64,000 nucleotides of DNA, from positions 1-64,000 of the forward strand of contig JACKCG010000006.1 of NCBI GenBank assembly GCA_020634135.1, given 5' to 3'. A program made the position numbers and the translations under genes. Below the pieces are notes generated by a model. It did no database searches. It was not told the origin of the DNA and was given only the letters and a program-made list of their open reading frames with translations. This DNA comes from Anaerolineaceae bacterium (lineage in GTDB: Bacteria > Chloroflexota > Anaerolineae > Aggregatilineales > Phototrophicaceae). Shown in pieces: positions 8,594-16,815 of the stretch. The first letter of the stretch is position 1. Every line of letters begins with the position of its first letter.

Positions 8594-9628
8594 ATGCCCG
8601 CTGATACCCATTTAGTTGTGCTTCAGGTGAGCAGGCTGCGCAAGCTCTACCCGCTGTCACGCGGGCTGCTGGGGGCGATCCAGCGCAAACCTGCCCGCCA
8701 CGTCCACGCGATTGATGGCATCAGCTTCACCCTGCGTGCCGGGGAAATCCTGGGGCTGGTGGGCGAGTCCGGCTCCGGCAAGACCACTACCGCCATGAGT
8801 GTGATGGGGCTGATCGAACCAACTGAGGGAGACATCCATTTTAACGGCCAGAGCGTGCCGCAGATGGTGCGTGGGCGTGATCGCCTGGAACTGCGGCGCA
8901 AGGTGCAGATGGTCTTTCAGGACCCGTATGAGGCGCTCAATCCCCGGCAGACGGTCTACAGCATTGTGTCCGAGCCGCTGGAGGTTCACCGCATTACAGC
9001 CAGCCGGACGGAAAAGCTGGAACGGGTCAAAAAGGCGCTGGCCGATGCCGGACTCAAGCCGCCGGAGAATTTCCTGGATCGCTACCCGGAAGAGCTTTCC
9101 GGTGGACAGCGTCAGCGGGTGGTCATCGCAGGGGCGATTGTCCTCAACCCGCGCCTGCTGGTAGCAGATGAGCCGGTATCCATGCTGGATGTTTCAGTCC
9201 GCGCTGAAATCCTGAATCTGCTGCGGCAGGTGCGCGACGAACTGGGGATCAGCATTCTGTACATTACCCATGACCTGGCGACTGCCGGATTCTTCACCGA
9301 CCGTATCGCCGTGATGTACCTGGGTCGAATCGTTGAGATCGGGCCGACGACTGCGGTGCTCTCCGATCCCAAACACCCCTATACCCGTGCCCTGCTGTCG
9401 GTGATCCCCGTGCCCAACCCGCGCCGCCGCCAGAAGCGCGAGATTCTCCAGGGGGAAATCCCCAACCCGATTGACCTGCCGTCCGGCTGCCGTTTCCATC
9501 CCCGCTGCCCGGTTGCAGTGGATCAGTGCAGGCGAGTTGATCCGCAGCTTGTCACCGTTACGGCGGAGCATCAGGCAGCCTGTATCCTGGTGGAGGAGCG
9601 GGTAGGTGCATCTGCGGTCAACAGCTAG
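8594..9628 (+). CDS. Peptide ABC transporter ATPase, DppF/OppF type
   Basis: A 344-residue second ATPase of the peptide importer. Walker A GESGSGKTT, signature LSGGQRQRVVIA, Walker B LLVADEPVSMLD and the His of YITHDLATA are all present. The C-terminal OppF extension holds SGCRFHPRCPVAVDQC. I chose ATG 8594 because GAGGAGG lies 6-12 bases upstream and the previous gene stops one base before it; the reading frame extends further upstream only by overlapping DppD. Last gene of the transporter set; repeats and mobile-element remnants follow. Confidence 0.93.
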   Translation: MPADTHLVVLQVSRLRKLYPLSRGLLGAIQRKPARHVHAIDGISFTLRAGEILGLVGESGSGKTTTAMSVMGLIEPTEGDIHFNGQSVPQMVRGRDRLELRRKVQMVFQDPYEALNPRQTVYSIVSEPLEVHRITASRTEKLERVKKALADAGLKPPENFLDRYPEELSGGQRQRVVIAGAIVLNPRLLVADEPVSMLDVSVRAEILNLLRQVRDELGISILYITHDLATAGFFTDRIAVMYLGRIVEIGPTTAVLSDPKHPYTRALLSVIPVPNPRRRQKREILQGEIPNPIDLPSGCRFHPRCPVAVDQCRRVDPQLVTVTAEHQAACILVEERVGASAVNS

Positions 9629-9640
9629 AATTATTGCAAT

Positions 9641-9698
9641 AGGACTTACGCAGTTGCCTGGAAGGACAAAGGGTTTTAAGCCCCTTGCTCAAACAGAA
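9641..9698. repeat. Truncated copy of the TTACGCAGTTG repeat family
   Basis: This 58-base stretch is nearly identical to 30671-30727 (left end AGGACTTACGCAGTTGCCTG, internal AAGCCCCTTGCTCAAACAGAA). The right inverted end found in the other copy (CAACTGCGTAACTT) is missing here, and a transposase remnant begins at once, so the element appears truncated. Confidence 0.7.
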
Positions 9699-9700
9699 GA

Positions 9701-10132
9701 TCAATCAGGATTATAGAGTAACTTGAAATCAAAGGTCTTGATATTGATAAAGATGTCAGCCCGCGCCTGATCGCCTGCCAGAAAAACACAGTGATGGTTG
9801 AGTTTAGTTTTCAGGGTGGTGAAAAATCTCTCCATCGGGACGCGGCAGTTGCCCTGGTACTGGGTGAGCGCCATCCGTAAAGCTGATCCCACAAGGTCAG
9901 TATTGATATGAGCAGACATACTCCAATCAACAACTGCCCAACTCACAAATGCGTTACTTCCACCTAAAATGGATAATCTGATACACTCGCTGCGGGGAGA
10001 TGCCATACTCACGAGTAAGTCTGATACCCCCTCACCATGAGCATGTCGTCGGGGTATGATTTCATTTCGACTAAACTGCATGGCATGTTTGAGGTCACTG
10101 GCAGTCAATAATCGTTCCACGATCTCGGCCAA
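9701..10132 (-). pseudogene. IS3-family transposase (OrfB/integrase) remnant
   Basis: The leftward frame keeps two pieces of an IS3-type DDE integrase: VVDWSMSAHINTDLVGSALR, matching the family's VVGWAMS...DLV..ALRMAL region, and PMERFFTTLKTKLNHH, matching NAPMERFF..LKTE with its catalytic Glu. The roughly 45 residues normally between them (with the HSDRG segment carrying a catalytic Asp) are deleted, so TQYQ runs straight into GNCRVPME. The upstream part is scrambled and the C-terminus (FYNR..RLH) degraded. It cannot be an active transposase. No intact terminal repeats were recognised. Confidence 0.7.
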
Positions 10133-10247
10133 TGGTAATCGGATGATGTCGAGTCCCGTTGGAGATATAGCAATATATCCACTAATTTAAAGTGGCGCTG
10201 TTGCCGTTTTTTGCCTCCGATTTTGCTGACATCCCATTACCAAAAAG

Positions 10248-10548
10248 CGCCGTAAAGCCCCTGGTTTCAACTATGGGGATATAAGGCGAAAACGCTTGCG
10301 AATAGAACATCTGTATGCTACACTGAGCCACAATACGACCAGAGCATAAACGGCAGAAGTTGACAAGACTCAACGTTGGTCTGGTGCGGCAGCTTAAAAA
10401 CTTCAAATAGCTGGTTGGAGTTGGTAGGCAACTCCGTAAAATCTGAACCGTCAAGTTGAGAAACTCCTATTCATCTACACTAGGGCGATAGTGTATCGGT
10501 GTAAGCCCGTTGAAGCCCCTGCCTTTAGGCATGGGGAGTCGTCACAGT
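10248..10548 (+). mobile_element. IS200/IS605-like miniature element: both ends present, no tnpA or tnpB
   Basis: The left end has an imperfect hairpin in AAGCCCCTGGTTTCAACTAT followed by GGGGATATAAGG, as at the left ends of IS200/IS605 (IS1341-type) elements. The right end at about 10507-10548 has the subterminal hairpin AGCCCCTGCCTTTAGGCATG followed by GGGAGTCGTCAC. Read in one frame, the right end encodes KPVEAPAFRHGESSQ, the usual C-terminus of TnpB proteins of this group. Only about 300 bases lie between the ends and no long reading frame exists, so this is a deletion derivative (a PATE-like element). In intact elements the right end is also the 3' part of the TnpB guide RNA (omega/reRNA). 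Confidence 0.62.
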
Positions 10549-10630
10549 GGTTAATTGACAAGGCAGCAGACCAACCTATATAGCTGCAAGATGAAAAGCC
10601 AACAGAACCCGGACAGGTTTCTTTTCTCTG

Positions 10631-11827
10631 TTAATTCTCATCTTCCAGCGGTTGCAGCGCGTCGAGGGTGATGCTGCTGAGGTAGCTTTGCAGAAAGTGC
10701 TGGGTCGCGCCCACTGCCGCGCTGTTGAGGGACGCGAAACTCGCAGACTGGATGATGACATGGTTGCCAATCAGGCTCGGCAGATGAGCGGCAATCGCGA
10801 CTCTCAGATCGGTGAACAATTCGGTGGGCATCGGGCTGAGGACACCACCAATCACGACGAAATCCGGCTGCACCACGTAGATGACGTTGGCGACGGCCAC
10901 CGCCAGCGCCTGAATCACCTGGTGGGCCAGCGCCCGGCATACCGGCAGGCCATCTACCGCGCCTTTGAGGATGAGCGAAAAGCGGCGGCGGGCATTCGCC
11001 GCCAGAAGGGGCACATAGGGCTGCTGTTCGACCTCGCTCAGGGCGGCGACCTGCTGTTCAAACCGGGAGCTGACCCCGACAATCGTGAGCAGGTCTTTGA
11101 CGGCCTGCTGGTCGGGGATGCCGTTCACATGCAGCAATGGGCTGGCGATCAGCCCGGCGTTGCCCAGCGAACTCTTATACAGTCTGCCGCTGAGGAACAG
11201 GCTGACCTTGACGCCTTCATCAAAACCCACATAGGCCAGGTTGCGCCCATTGGTCTCATTGGTATAGTGGAATTCGGCAAATGCCATGCAATCCACGTCG
11301 TTCGCAATATAAACCGGAACGCCTGTTGCCGCTTTCAGCCGGTGACAAACCGGGAAGTTCTGCCAGCCCGCCACCCGCCCAATCGTGAGGATGTCGCCCG
11401 TGTTCGGTTCGATAAAGCCGGGGGTGGCGATGCCAATCCCCAGGAGATGTCGCTCCCGGTAGCGGGCACGGGTGGCAGCTACATACTCCATAATCGCGTT
11501 GATGGTATCACCGGGAGACGGGACTTCCTTGCTGAAGATTTCGGTTTCGTCCAGTACCTGCCCGGTTAAGTCCGACGTGATGAGACGCACACCGGGTAGT
11601 TGCAAATGCACGCCCAGCACGATGTAATGACCGCTATCCAACCCGAACAGCATAGCGGGGCGTCCCCCATTTGCCTCGGCCTGTCCTACCACGCGAATCC
11701 AGCGCGAATCGATTAAATCCTGCACAGCCTTCCGCAGCGTGGGCAGGCTGACCGCCGTTGCCACCTGCATATCTGCCAGAGAGAGCGGGGACTGGGCCAG
11801 AAGTCGGACTATGGAACGATGTAACAT
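10631..11827 (-). CDS. ROK-family transcriptional regulator
   Basis: A 398-residue protein with an N-terminal winged helix-turn-helix (about 1-60, including SLADMQVATAVSLPTLRKAV) and a C-terminal ROK sugar-kinase-like domain (about 75-385; GIGIATPGFIEP, then IANDVDCMAFAE and VVIGGVLSP). The fusion is typical of NagC/XylR-type repressors that respond to sugars. It lies divergent to the sulfated-sugar locus, 106 bases away, and probably represses it from the shared control region. The canonical ROK zinc motif (CXCGXXGC) is not evident; the matching segment reads FDEGVKVSLFLSGRLYKSSLGNAG, so the kinase-like domain is probably only a ligand sensor. ATG 11827 has GGTGGG upstream. Confidence 0.9.
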   Translation of the reverse strand: MLHRSIVRLLAQSPLSLADMQVATAVSLPTLRKAVQDLIDSRWIRVVGQAEANGGRPAMLFGLDSGHYIVLGVHLQLPGVRLITSDLTGQVLDETEIFSKEVPSPGDTINAIMEYVAATRARYRERHLLGIGIATPGFIEPNTGDILTIGRVAGWQNFPVCHRLKAATGVPVYIANDVDCMAFAEFHYTNETNGRNLAYVGFDEGVKVSLFLSGRLYKSSLGNAGLIASPLLHVNGIPDQQAVKDLLTIVGVSSRFEQQVAALSEVEQQPYVPLLAANARRRFSLILKGAVDGLPVCRALAHQVIQALAVAVANVIYVVQPDFVVIGGVLSPMPTELFTDLRVAIAAHLPSLIGNHVIIQSASFASLNSAAVGATQHFLQSYLSSITLDALQPLEDEN

Positions 11828-11846
11828 GCGGATTTTCCCACCAATG

Positions 11847-11876
11847 TTTTGACAAAAGTTTTATAAAAGGTATAAT
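11847..11876 (+). promoter_or_regulatory. Strong sigma70-type promoter with overlapping operator candidate
   Basis: TTGACA at 11849-11854 and TATAAT at 11871-11876 are both perfect hexamers with a 16-base spacer, reading rightward into the sulfated-sugar locus. The -35 box sits inside an 11-base palindrome TTTTGACAAAA (11847-11857), a plausible ROK repressor operator. The leftward ROK start is only about 20 bases to the left, so the two promoters overlap. Confidence 0.7.
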
Positions 11877-11933
11877 AAAAACAGGATCAAAAATAGCATG
11901 TAAAAATCTTAATACAAAGCTGGCTGCAAACAA

Positions 11934-13460
11934 ATGGTCTCTCTATCGCAGCATCCGATCAATAACAACCTGCACATTTACTTTGGCGACATCCACAACC
12001 ACTGTGGTCTGAGCTACGGACATGGCACCCTGGCTGAGGCCCTGTATAACGCCCGCCTCCAGCTTGATTTCACCAGTGTCACCATTCACGCCGCCTGGCC
12101 TGACCTGCCGTTGGACGACCCCAAGCTGGACTATCTAGTAGATTACCACAAAGCTGGTTTCTCGCGGGCGCTGGCGAACTGGGGTGGCTACCTGGAAGCC
12201 ATTGAAGCTCAGAACGCGGACGGGCATTTCGTTACTTTTCCCAGCTATGAGTGGCACTCGATTACGTATGGCGACCACTGCGTTTATTACAAAGATGCTC
12301 TGGACAGCCCTCCTATTATTGATGCGCCCGATCTGCCCGCTCTGCGGCAGGCTGTCAAACAGTTGAAAACCCCGGCGCTGCTGATCCCCCATCATATCGG
12401 GTATAAGCAAGGCTCACGGGGCATTCACTGGGATGCGTTCTCGAACGAACTGTCACCTGTAGCGGAAATCTTCTCGTTTCACGGTCTTTCAGAGTCGAGC
12501 GAAGGCCCGTACCCCTATCTGCATTCGATGGGGCCGCTCCACGAACACAGCACGGCCCAATACGGCTGGGCGCAGGGGCATGTTTTCGGCGTCATCGGTT
12601 CGAGCGACCATCACAACGCCTTTCCCGGCAGTTACGGATACGGGCGGATGGGCGTGTGGGCGGAAGGGCTGACTCGTCACGACCTCTGGGAGGCGATCCG
12701 CGCCCGCCGCACCTATGCCCTGACCGGGGATCGTATCGAATTGCAGTTCGCGCTCAACGAGCAGCCGATGGGCAGTATCTGCCCGGCCAGCCCGGAACGC
12801 TGGATTGAGGTGGCTGTCACGGGCGGCGATACGCTGGATTATATTGACGTGCTGCACAATAACCGGGTCATCCACCGCGAGAACGTCCTGCCTCACCCGG
12901 CAGTGACCGATCACTACAAGGTCTATATTGAACTGGGTTGGGGCGAGAAAATCACTTCGGTAGATTGGGATGTGGCTGTTCAGCTTGAAGGCGGAAGCGT
13001 GACCGCTGTCGAACCGCGATTTCGCGGTTTCGGCCCCACCGATTCCCCGGAGGCGGATGTGTTTGCGTTCAGCGGGTGGGAACAGGTCAACGGCCAGCAG
13101 GTGCGCTTCCACACCCGCACCCGCCCGAACGCCTCGCTGCACACGGCGACGACGGAGGGACTCGCGCTCGATATTGCGGGCGGCCCCCAGACGCGCCTGC
13201 GCGCCACTATCAACGGCCAGGTGCAGGAACTGGCGCTGGCCGACCTGCTGACCGGGACACGCACCTTTTACCTGGGGGGCTTTGTCTCTCCGGCGGTGTG
13301 TTTTCACCGTGCCGTCCCGCAGTCCGAATACACTCATCATTTTGCATTCCTGCATCGCTGTTCCGCCGCCGGGCGCGACTGGTATACCGTGCGTGTCCGC
13401 CAGCGGAACAACCAGTGGGCCTGGAGTTCTCCGATCTGGGTAGAAGGCCAGCCACGATGA
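11934..13460 (+). CDS. DUF3604-like PHP-fold metal-dependent protein
   Basis: A 508-residue protein without a signal peptide. The N-terminus reads YFGDIHNHCGLSYGHG, the metal-binding HxH signature of PHP-type phosphoesterases in the DUF3604 arrangement. Further HH and DHH motifs follow (IPHHIGY, GSSDHHNAFPGSYG), then the family-type tail GVWAEGLTRHDLWEAIRARRTYALTGDRI. The last third (about 270-508) looks like beta-sandwich material of unknown role. It is the first gene of the rightward locus and is followed after 120 bases by the sugar-binding protein. Its substrate is unknown; a hydrolase acting on the imported sugar derivative is an inference from position. Confidence 0.75.
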   Translation: MVSLSQHPINNNLHIYFGDIHNHCGLSYGHGTLAEALYNARLQLDFTSVTIHAAWPDLPLDDPKLDYLVDYHKAGFSRALANWGGYLEAIEAQNADGHFVTFPSYEWHSITYGDHCVYYKDALDSPPIIDAPDLPALRQAVKQLKTPALLIPHHIGYKQGSRGIHWDAFSNELSPVAEIFSFHGLSESSEGPYPYLHSMGPLHEHSTAQYGWAQGHVFGVIGSSDHHNAFPGSYGYGRMGVWAEGLTRHDLWEAIRARRTYALTGDRIELQFALNEQPMGSICPASPERWIEVAVTGGDTLDYIDVLHNNRVIHRENVLPHPAVTDHYKVYIELGWGEKITSVDWDVAVQLEGGSVTAVEPRFRGFGPTDSPEADVFAFSGWEQVNGQQVRFHTRTRPNASLHTATTEGLALDIAGGPQTRLRATINGQVQELALADLLTGTRTFYLGGFVSPAVCFHRAVPQSEYTHHFAFLHRCSAAGRDWYTVRVRQRNNQWAWSSPIWVEGQPR

Positions 13461-13580
13461 TGTCACCCGTTTATGCCGCACAGCGGTTGAGGTTGAAAGG
13501 AGCGCGTATCCGAAAGAAAAGCGTGGGTTCGCAAGTATCCGATACAGTAAAGCACGGTTTTAAGAGATAAGGAATTTAAA

Positions 13581-14867
13581 ATGCGCCGAATAATGTTCTT
13601 AGTGCTGGTTCTGCTGCTGGCTCTGCCGCTAGGCATGAGCATGGCCCAGGATGGTTTTGACTGCGGCACGACGGAAGACGTGACGATCACCTATATTGGC
13701 GACCCGGCGGGGACGCACCCGCTGGCCGAAGCAGCGACGATTGAGCGTTTCAAGGAAGTCTGCCCCAATATTACCGTTGAACGTGTGGAAGGCAGCGCCA
13801 ACGGCCAGGATCTGCTGGCTTCCTACCTGACGGCTTTCGAGGCCGAAAGCCCCGATTTTGACGTGATCCGCGTGGACGTGATCTGGCCGGGTCTGCTGGC
13901 AAATCACCTGCTCGACCTGACCTCGTATGTGCCGCAGGCCCAGGTGGATTCGTATCTGCCGGCGCTGGTCATCAACGACACGGTTGATGGCGCTCTGGTC
14001 GCGCTGCCGCTGCGTATCGGCTTCGGTATGCTGTACTACCGTACCGACCTGCTGGAAAAATACGGTTATGACGCGCCCCCGGCGACCTGGGACGAACTGG
14101 CCGAAATGGCTCAGGTCATCCAGGACGGCGAACGCGCCGAAGGCAACCCGGATTTCTGGGGTTTTGTCTGGCAGGGGAACTCCTACGAAGGTCTGACCTG
14201 CGACGCGCTCGAATGGCAGATTTCCAACGGTGGCGGCTATATCGTCAGCCCCGATGGTGAAATTCAGGTCAATACCCCCGAAGCCGCCGCCGCGTTTGAA
14301 CGCGCTGCCAGTTGGGTTGGCACGATCAGCCCCGACGGCGTGATTGGTTACGCGGAAGAGGATGCCCGCGCCGTGTGGCACGCCGGGAACGCCGCTTTCA
14401 TGCGGAACTGGCCGTATGCCTATACCAGTTCGCTGGACAGCGAAGCGATTGGCGACACGTTTGACGTAGCCCCGCTGCCTGCCGGTGATTCCGGTGTGGG
14501 TGCGTCGGTGCTGGGTGGCTGGCACATCGGTGTGTCGCGCTACTCCGAGAACCCGGCTGCGGCTGCCGCCTTCGCCATCTACATGACGAGCGCCGAGAAC
14601 CAGAAGCACTACTCGATTGACACCAGCTCACCGCCGGCGGTCTTTGACCTGTACGCCGACCCGGACATCCAGGCCGCGATGCCATTCTCCAGCCCCGAAG
14701 TGGTGGCTGTTGCCAACGCGCGTCCATCCACCGTGACGGCTGACAAGTACAACGAAGTCTCCACCCTGTACTTCACGGCGGTTCACAGCATTCTGACCGG
14801 CGAAGAAGACGCCGATGTCGCGCTGGAACTGCTCGAACTGGACCTGAAAGAACTGCTCGGCAAATAA
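13581..14867 (+). CDS. Carbohydrate ABC transporter substrate-binding protein (SBP family 1)
   Basis: A 428-residue binding protein of the maltose/multi-sugar type (SBP_bac_1). The signal peptide MRRIMFLVLVLLLALPLGMSMAQ has no lipobox. Family features include FEAESPDFDVIRVDVIWPG, PLRIGFGMLYYRTDLLEKYG, PATWDELAEMA and AAFMRNWPYAY. The ATG at 13581 follows AAGGA by seven bases. It should deliver a mono- or oligosaccharide to the two downstream permeases. A strong stem-loop after its stop probably lets it be made in excess over them. The sugar is unknown, but the locus suggests a sulfated one. Confidence 0.93.
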   Translation: MRRIMFLVLVLLLALPLGMSMAQDGFDCGTTEDVTITYIGDPAGTHPLAEAATIERFKEVCPNITVERVEGSANGQDLLASYLTAFEAESPDFDVIRVDVIWPGLLANHLLDLTSYVPQAQVDSYLPALVINDTVDGALVALPLRIGFGMLYYRTDLLEKYGYDAPPATWDELAEMAQVIQDGERAEGNPDFWGFVWQGNSYEGLTCDALEWQISNGGGYIVSPDGEIQVNTPEAAAAFERAASWVGTISPDGVIGYAEEDARAVWHAGNAAFMRNWPYAYTSSLDSEAIGDTFDVAPLPAGDSGVGASVLGGWHIGVSRYSENPAAAAAFAIYMTSAENQKHYSIDTSSPPAVFDLYADPDIQAAMPFSSPEVVAVANARPSTVTADKYNEVSTLYFTAVHSILTGEEDADVALELLELDLKELLGK

Positions 14868-14890
14868 GCGCCCAGCAGCATGTCTCGTGT

Positions 14891-14914
14891 CTGGGGCGGC
14901 ATGGGCTGCCCCAG
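14891..14914 (+). terminator. Stem-loop between binding protein and permease genes
   Basis: CTGGGGCGGC and GCTGCCCCAG form a 10-bp stem (one G-T pair) with loop ATGG, 24 bases after the binding-protein stop. The following sequence is U-rich but not a clean U-run. It is either a leaky terminator or an mRNA-protecting structure, as commonly found after binding-protein genes. Confidence 0.6.
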
Positions 14915-15017
14915 GCACATTCTATTTGTTCTTACCCTTATTTTTCGCAAAAATATGGCAGCATAGATCGAATGCGGGGTGTGTGAAATACAGTAAATAT
15001 CTATCCGTAAATTCGTC

Positions 15018-15110
15018 ACGCCAACCTCATCCCTACTCGCTGCGCTCGTTTTCCCTCTCCGTCAACGGAAAGGGGAGGGAGAACCGAAGGTTCGGAAGGG
15101 GTGAGGTAAA
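15018..15110. repeat. Intergenic inverted repeat (CCTCATCCCT...AGGGGTGAGG)
   Basis: CCTCATCCCT and the closing AGGGGTGAGG face each other around nested inverted segments (CCCTCTCC/GGAGGG and AACCGAAGGTTC). This G/C-run repeat type is common between genes of large Chloroflexota genomes. It fills most of the 370-base gap between the binding-protein and permease genes, where I see no coding sequence. Confidence 0.65.
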
Positions 15111-15237
15111 GCATTAACATGATGTTACGGATAGGTTCTAAAAGTTAAAAGTGCTGAGTACCAAGTCCGGGGGGTGGCAACCTCCCAGCATTACAGAGTT
15201 GGCCTCAAATAGTTCTTTCTTTATTTACGGAGTCGTT

Positions 15238-16815
15238 ATGACCTTTACGCCGATCACTCAGTATGACCAGGCCGCTGACTCTGACCCGGCAAATGGGCGG
15301 ATAGCGGCTTACGTTTTAAGCAGTATCTTCCTTTTCCTGGGGCTGGCGGCGATCTCCCTGCTGGTCTTCAATGTCACCAGCAACGCGGTGATTCGGGCTG
15401 TACTGGACTGGGACACGGCCTCACCTGACCCAGCGCCCTCGCTCATCCTGGCCTTTTTGAGTGAATTCGGCATTATTCTCCCGGTCTTGATCCTGGGGGC
15501 GGGCGTGGCGTTCATCTGGCTGGGGTTCCGGGTACGGGGGCGGCACATCACCACCGGGCGCTGGGTACATATCGCGGCGATGTGGTTGACTATCGGTTCG
15601 GTGGGACTGGCCTTCCTCAACGCCGTGCAGGGGCTTTCCGCCAAACCGGATACGCCGGTCAATATCGGGGGGATTGTCTTCCCGCTGATCGCTGCCGGAG
15701 GGTTCGCCATGATATACATCTGGCTGAACCGCAGTATGGGGCGGATTTTCCGAGGGCAGGAAGACTACATGGCACGGGAGACGCGGGTCGCCTGGAACAT
15801 GCTGATTCCGACTCTGGCGGTCTTTATCATCGTGGCCGCCCGCCCGCTGGAACAGACCTTCATCCGCAGCCTGACCGACAAGCGCTTTGCCGGGCAGAGC
15901 ATCCCACAGTTCGTCGGCCTGGAAAATTACCAGTCGCTGCTCGGTATCCGCCTGGACACGGTGACGTGCCGCTGGGACGAAGAAGCCAGCGCCTGTGTGA
16001 CCCGCAATGATGGCTCCATCCGCTGGGAATCGATTGATCGAGGGCTGCTCGAAGAGGGCTACCGCACGGTATGGACCATTCAATTGCCCTTTGGGGAACG
16101 GGCGCAGGCGCTGGCGATCAGCAGCCTGGATGATGACTTCCTCCAGGGTATCGGCACGACTCTCGTTTTCGCCGCGATTTCGGTCACGCTGGAACTGCTC
16201 ATCGCCCTGTTCATGGCCGTAACGGTCAACTCGGAATTCGCCGGGCGCGGGCTGATGCGGGCGGTGATGCTCATCCCCTGGGCGATCCCGACGGTGATTT
16301 CAGCGCGCTTGTGGGAACTGATGCTGAAGGATACCACCGCCGGGATTATCAACCGGGTTCTGATGGACATGCACATCATTGATGTCTCCAAAGCCTGGCT
16401 TTCCGATGTTACACTGCAACTCCCGGCGGCGATTATGGTGGACGTATGGAAGACCGCGCCGTTTATGGCGCTGCTGCTGCTGGCCGGGCTGCAAACGATC
16501 CCCAAAGACCTGTACGAAGCGGCGTCGGTGGATGGCGCGTCACGGATACGCCAGTTCTTCAGCGTGACGCTGCCGCTGCTGCGCCCGACGATTGGCGTGG
16601 CGCTCGTGTTCCGCACGCTGGACGCGCTGCGCGTCTTCGACCTGTTTAACGTGCTGTTTGGCCGCCAGCAGTTGACGATGGCAACGTATGACTATGAAAC
16701 GCTGGTCAATAACCAGCGTGATGGCTATGCGTCCGCCGTGAGTATGATTATCTTCCTGCTGATCGCCGTCTTCGCCCTGATCTACGTCCGCCTGCTGAAT
16801 GTGGAGACTGAATGA
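15238..16815 (+). CDS. Sugar ABC transporter permease, MalF type, with extra N-terminal membrane region
   Basis: A 525-residue permease. The last 300 residues form the usual BPD_transp_1 domain, with the EAA loop LQTIPKDLYEAASVDGASRI and the final helix IIFLLIAVFALIYV. The first 200 residues add about four further membrane helices (around residues 22-42, 72-95, 115-135 and 145-160), more than a plain MalF-type subunit. ATG 15238 is chosen because ACGGAG lies 6-11 bases upstream; the frame is open to 15151 but that leader has no family resemblance. Its stop overlaps the next start. A charged periplasmic loop around 220-290 precedes the pore domain. Confidence 0.88.
   Translation: MTFTPITQYDQAADSDPANGRIAAYVLSSIFLFLGLAAISLLVFNVTSNAVIRAVLDWDTASPDPAPSLILAFLSEFGIILPVLILGAGVAFIWLGFRVRGRHITTGRWVHIAAMWLTIGSVGLAFLNAVQGLSAKPDTPVNIGGIVFPLIAAGGFAMIYIWLNRSMGRIFRGQEDYMARETRVAWNMLIPTLAVFIIVAARPLEQTFIRSLTDKRFAGQSIPQFVGLENYQSLLGIRLDTVTCRWDEEASACVTRNDGSIRWESIDRGLLEEGYRTVWTIQLPFGERAQALAISSLDDDFLQGIGTTLVFAAISVTLELLIALFMAVTVNSEFAGRGLMRAVMLIPWAIPTVISARLWELMLKDTTAGIINRVLMDMHIIDVSKAWLSDVTLQLPAAIMVDVWKTAPFMALLLLAGLQTIPKDLYEAASVDGASRIRQFFSVTLPLLRPTIGVALVFRTLDALRVFDLFNVLFGRQQLTMATYDYETLVNNQRDGYASAVSMIIFLLIAVFALIYVRLLNVETE

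Noticed and set aside
10182..10454. 90-codon leftward frame across the miniature IS200/IS605-like element
   Set aside because: It has no similarity to TnpA or TnpB and no ribosome site; the element ends explain this sequence better.
10555..10582. Promoter-like TTGACA-N16-TATATA pointing into the 3' end of the ROK gene
   Set aside because: It would drive only antisense RNA into the regulator, and lies in the flank of a decayed mobile element; without expression data it is more likely chance.
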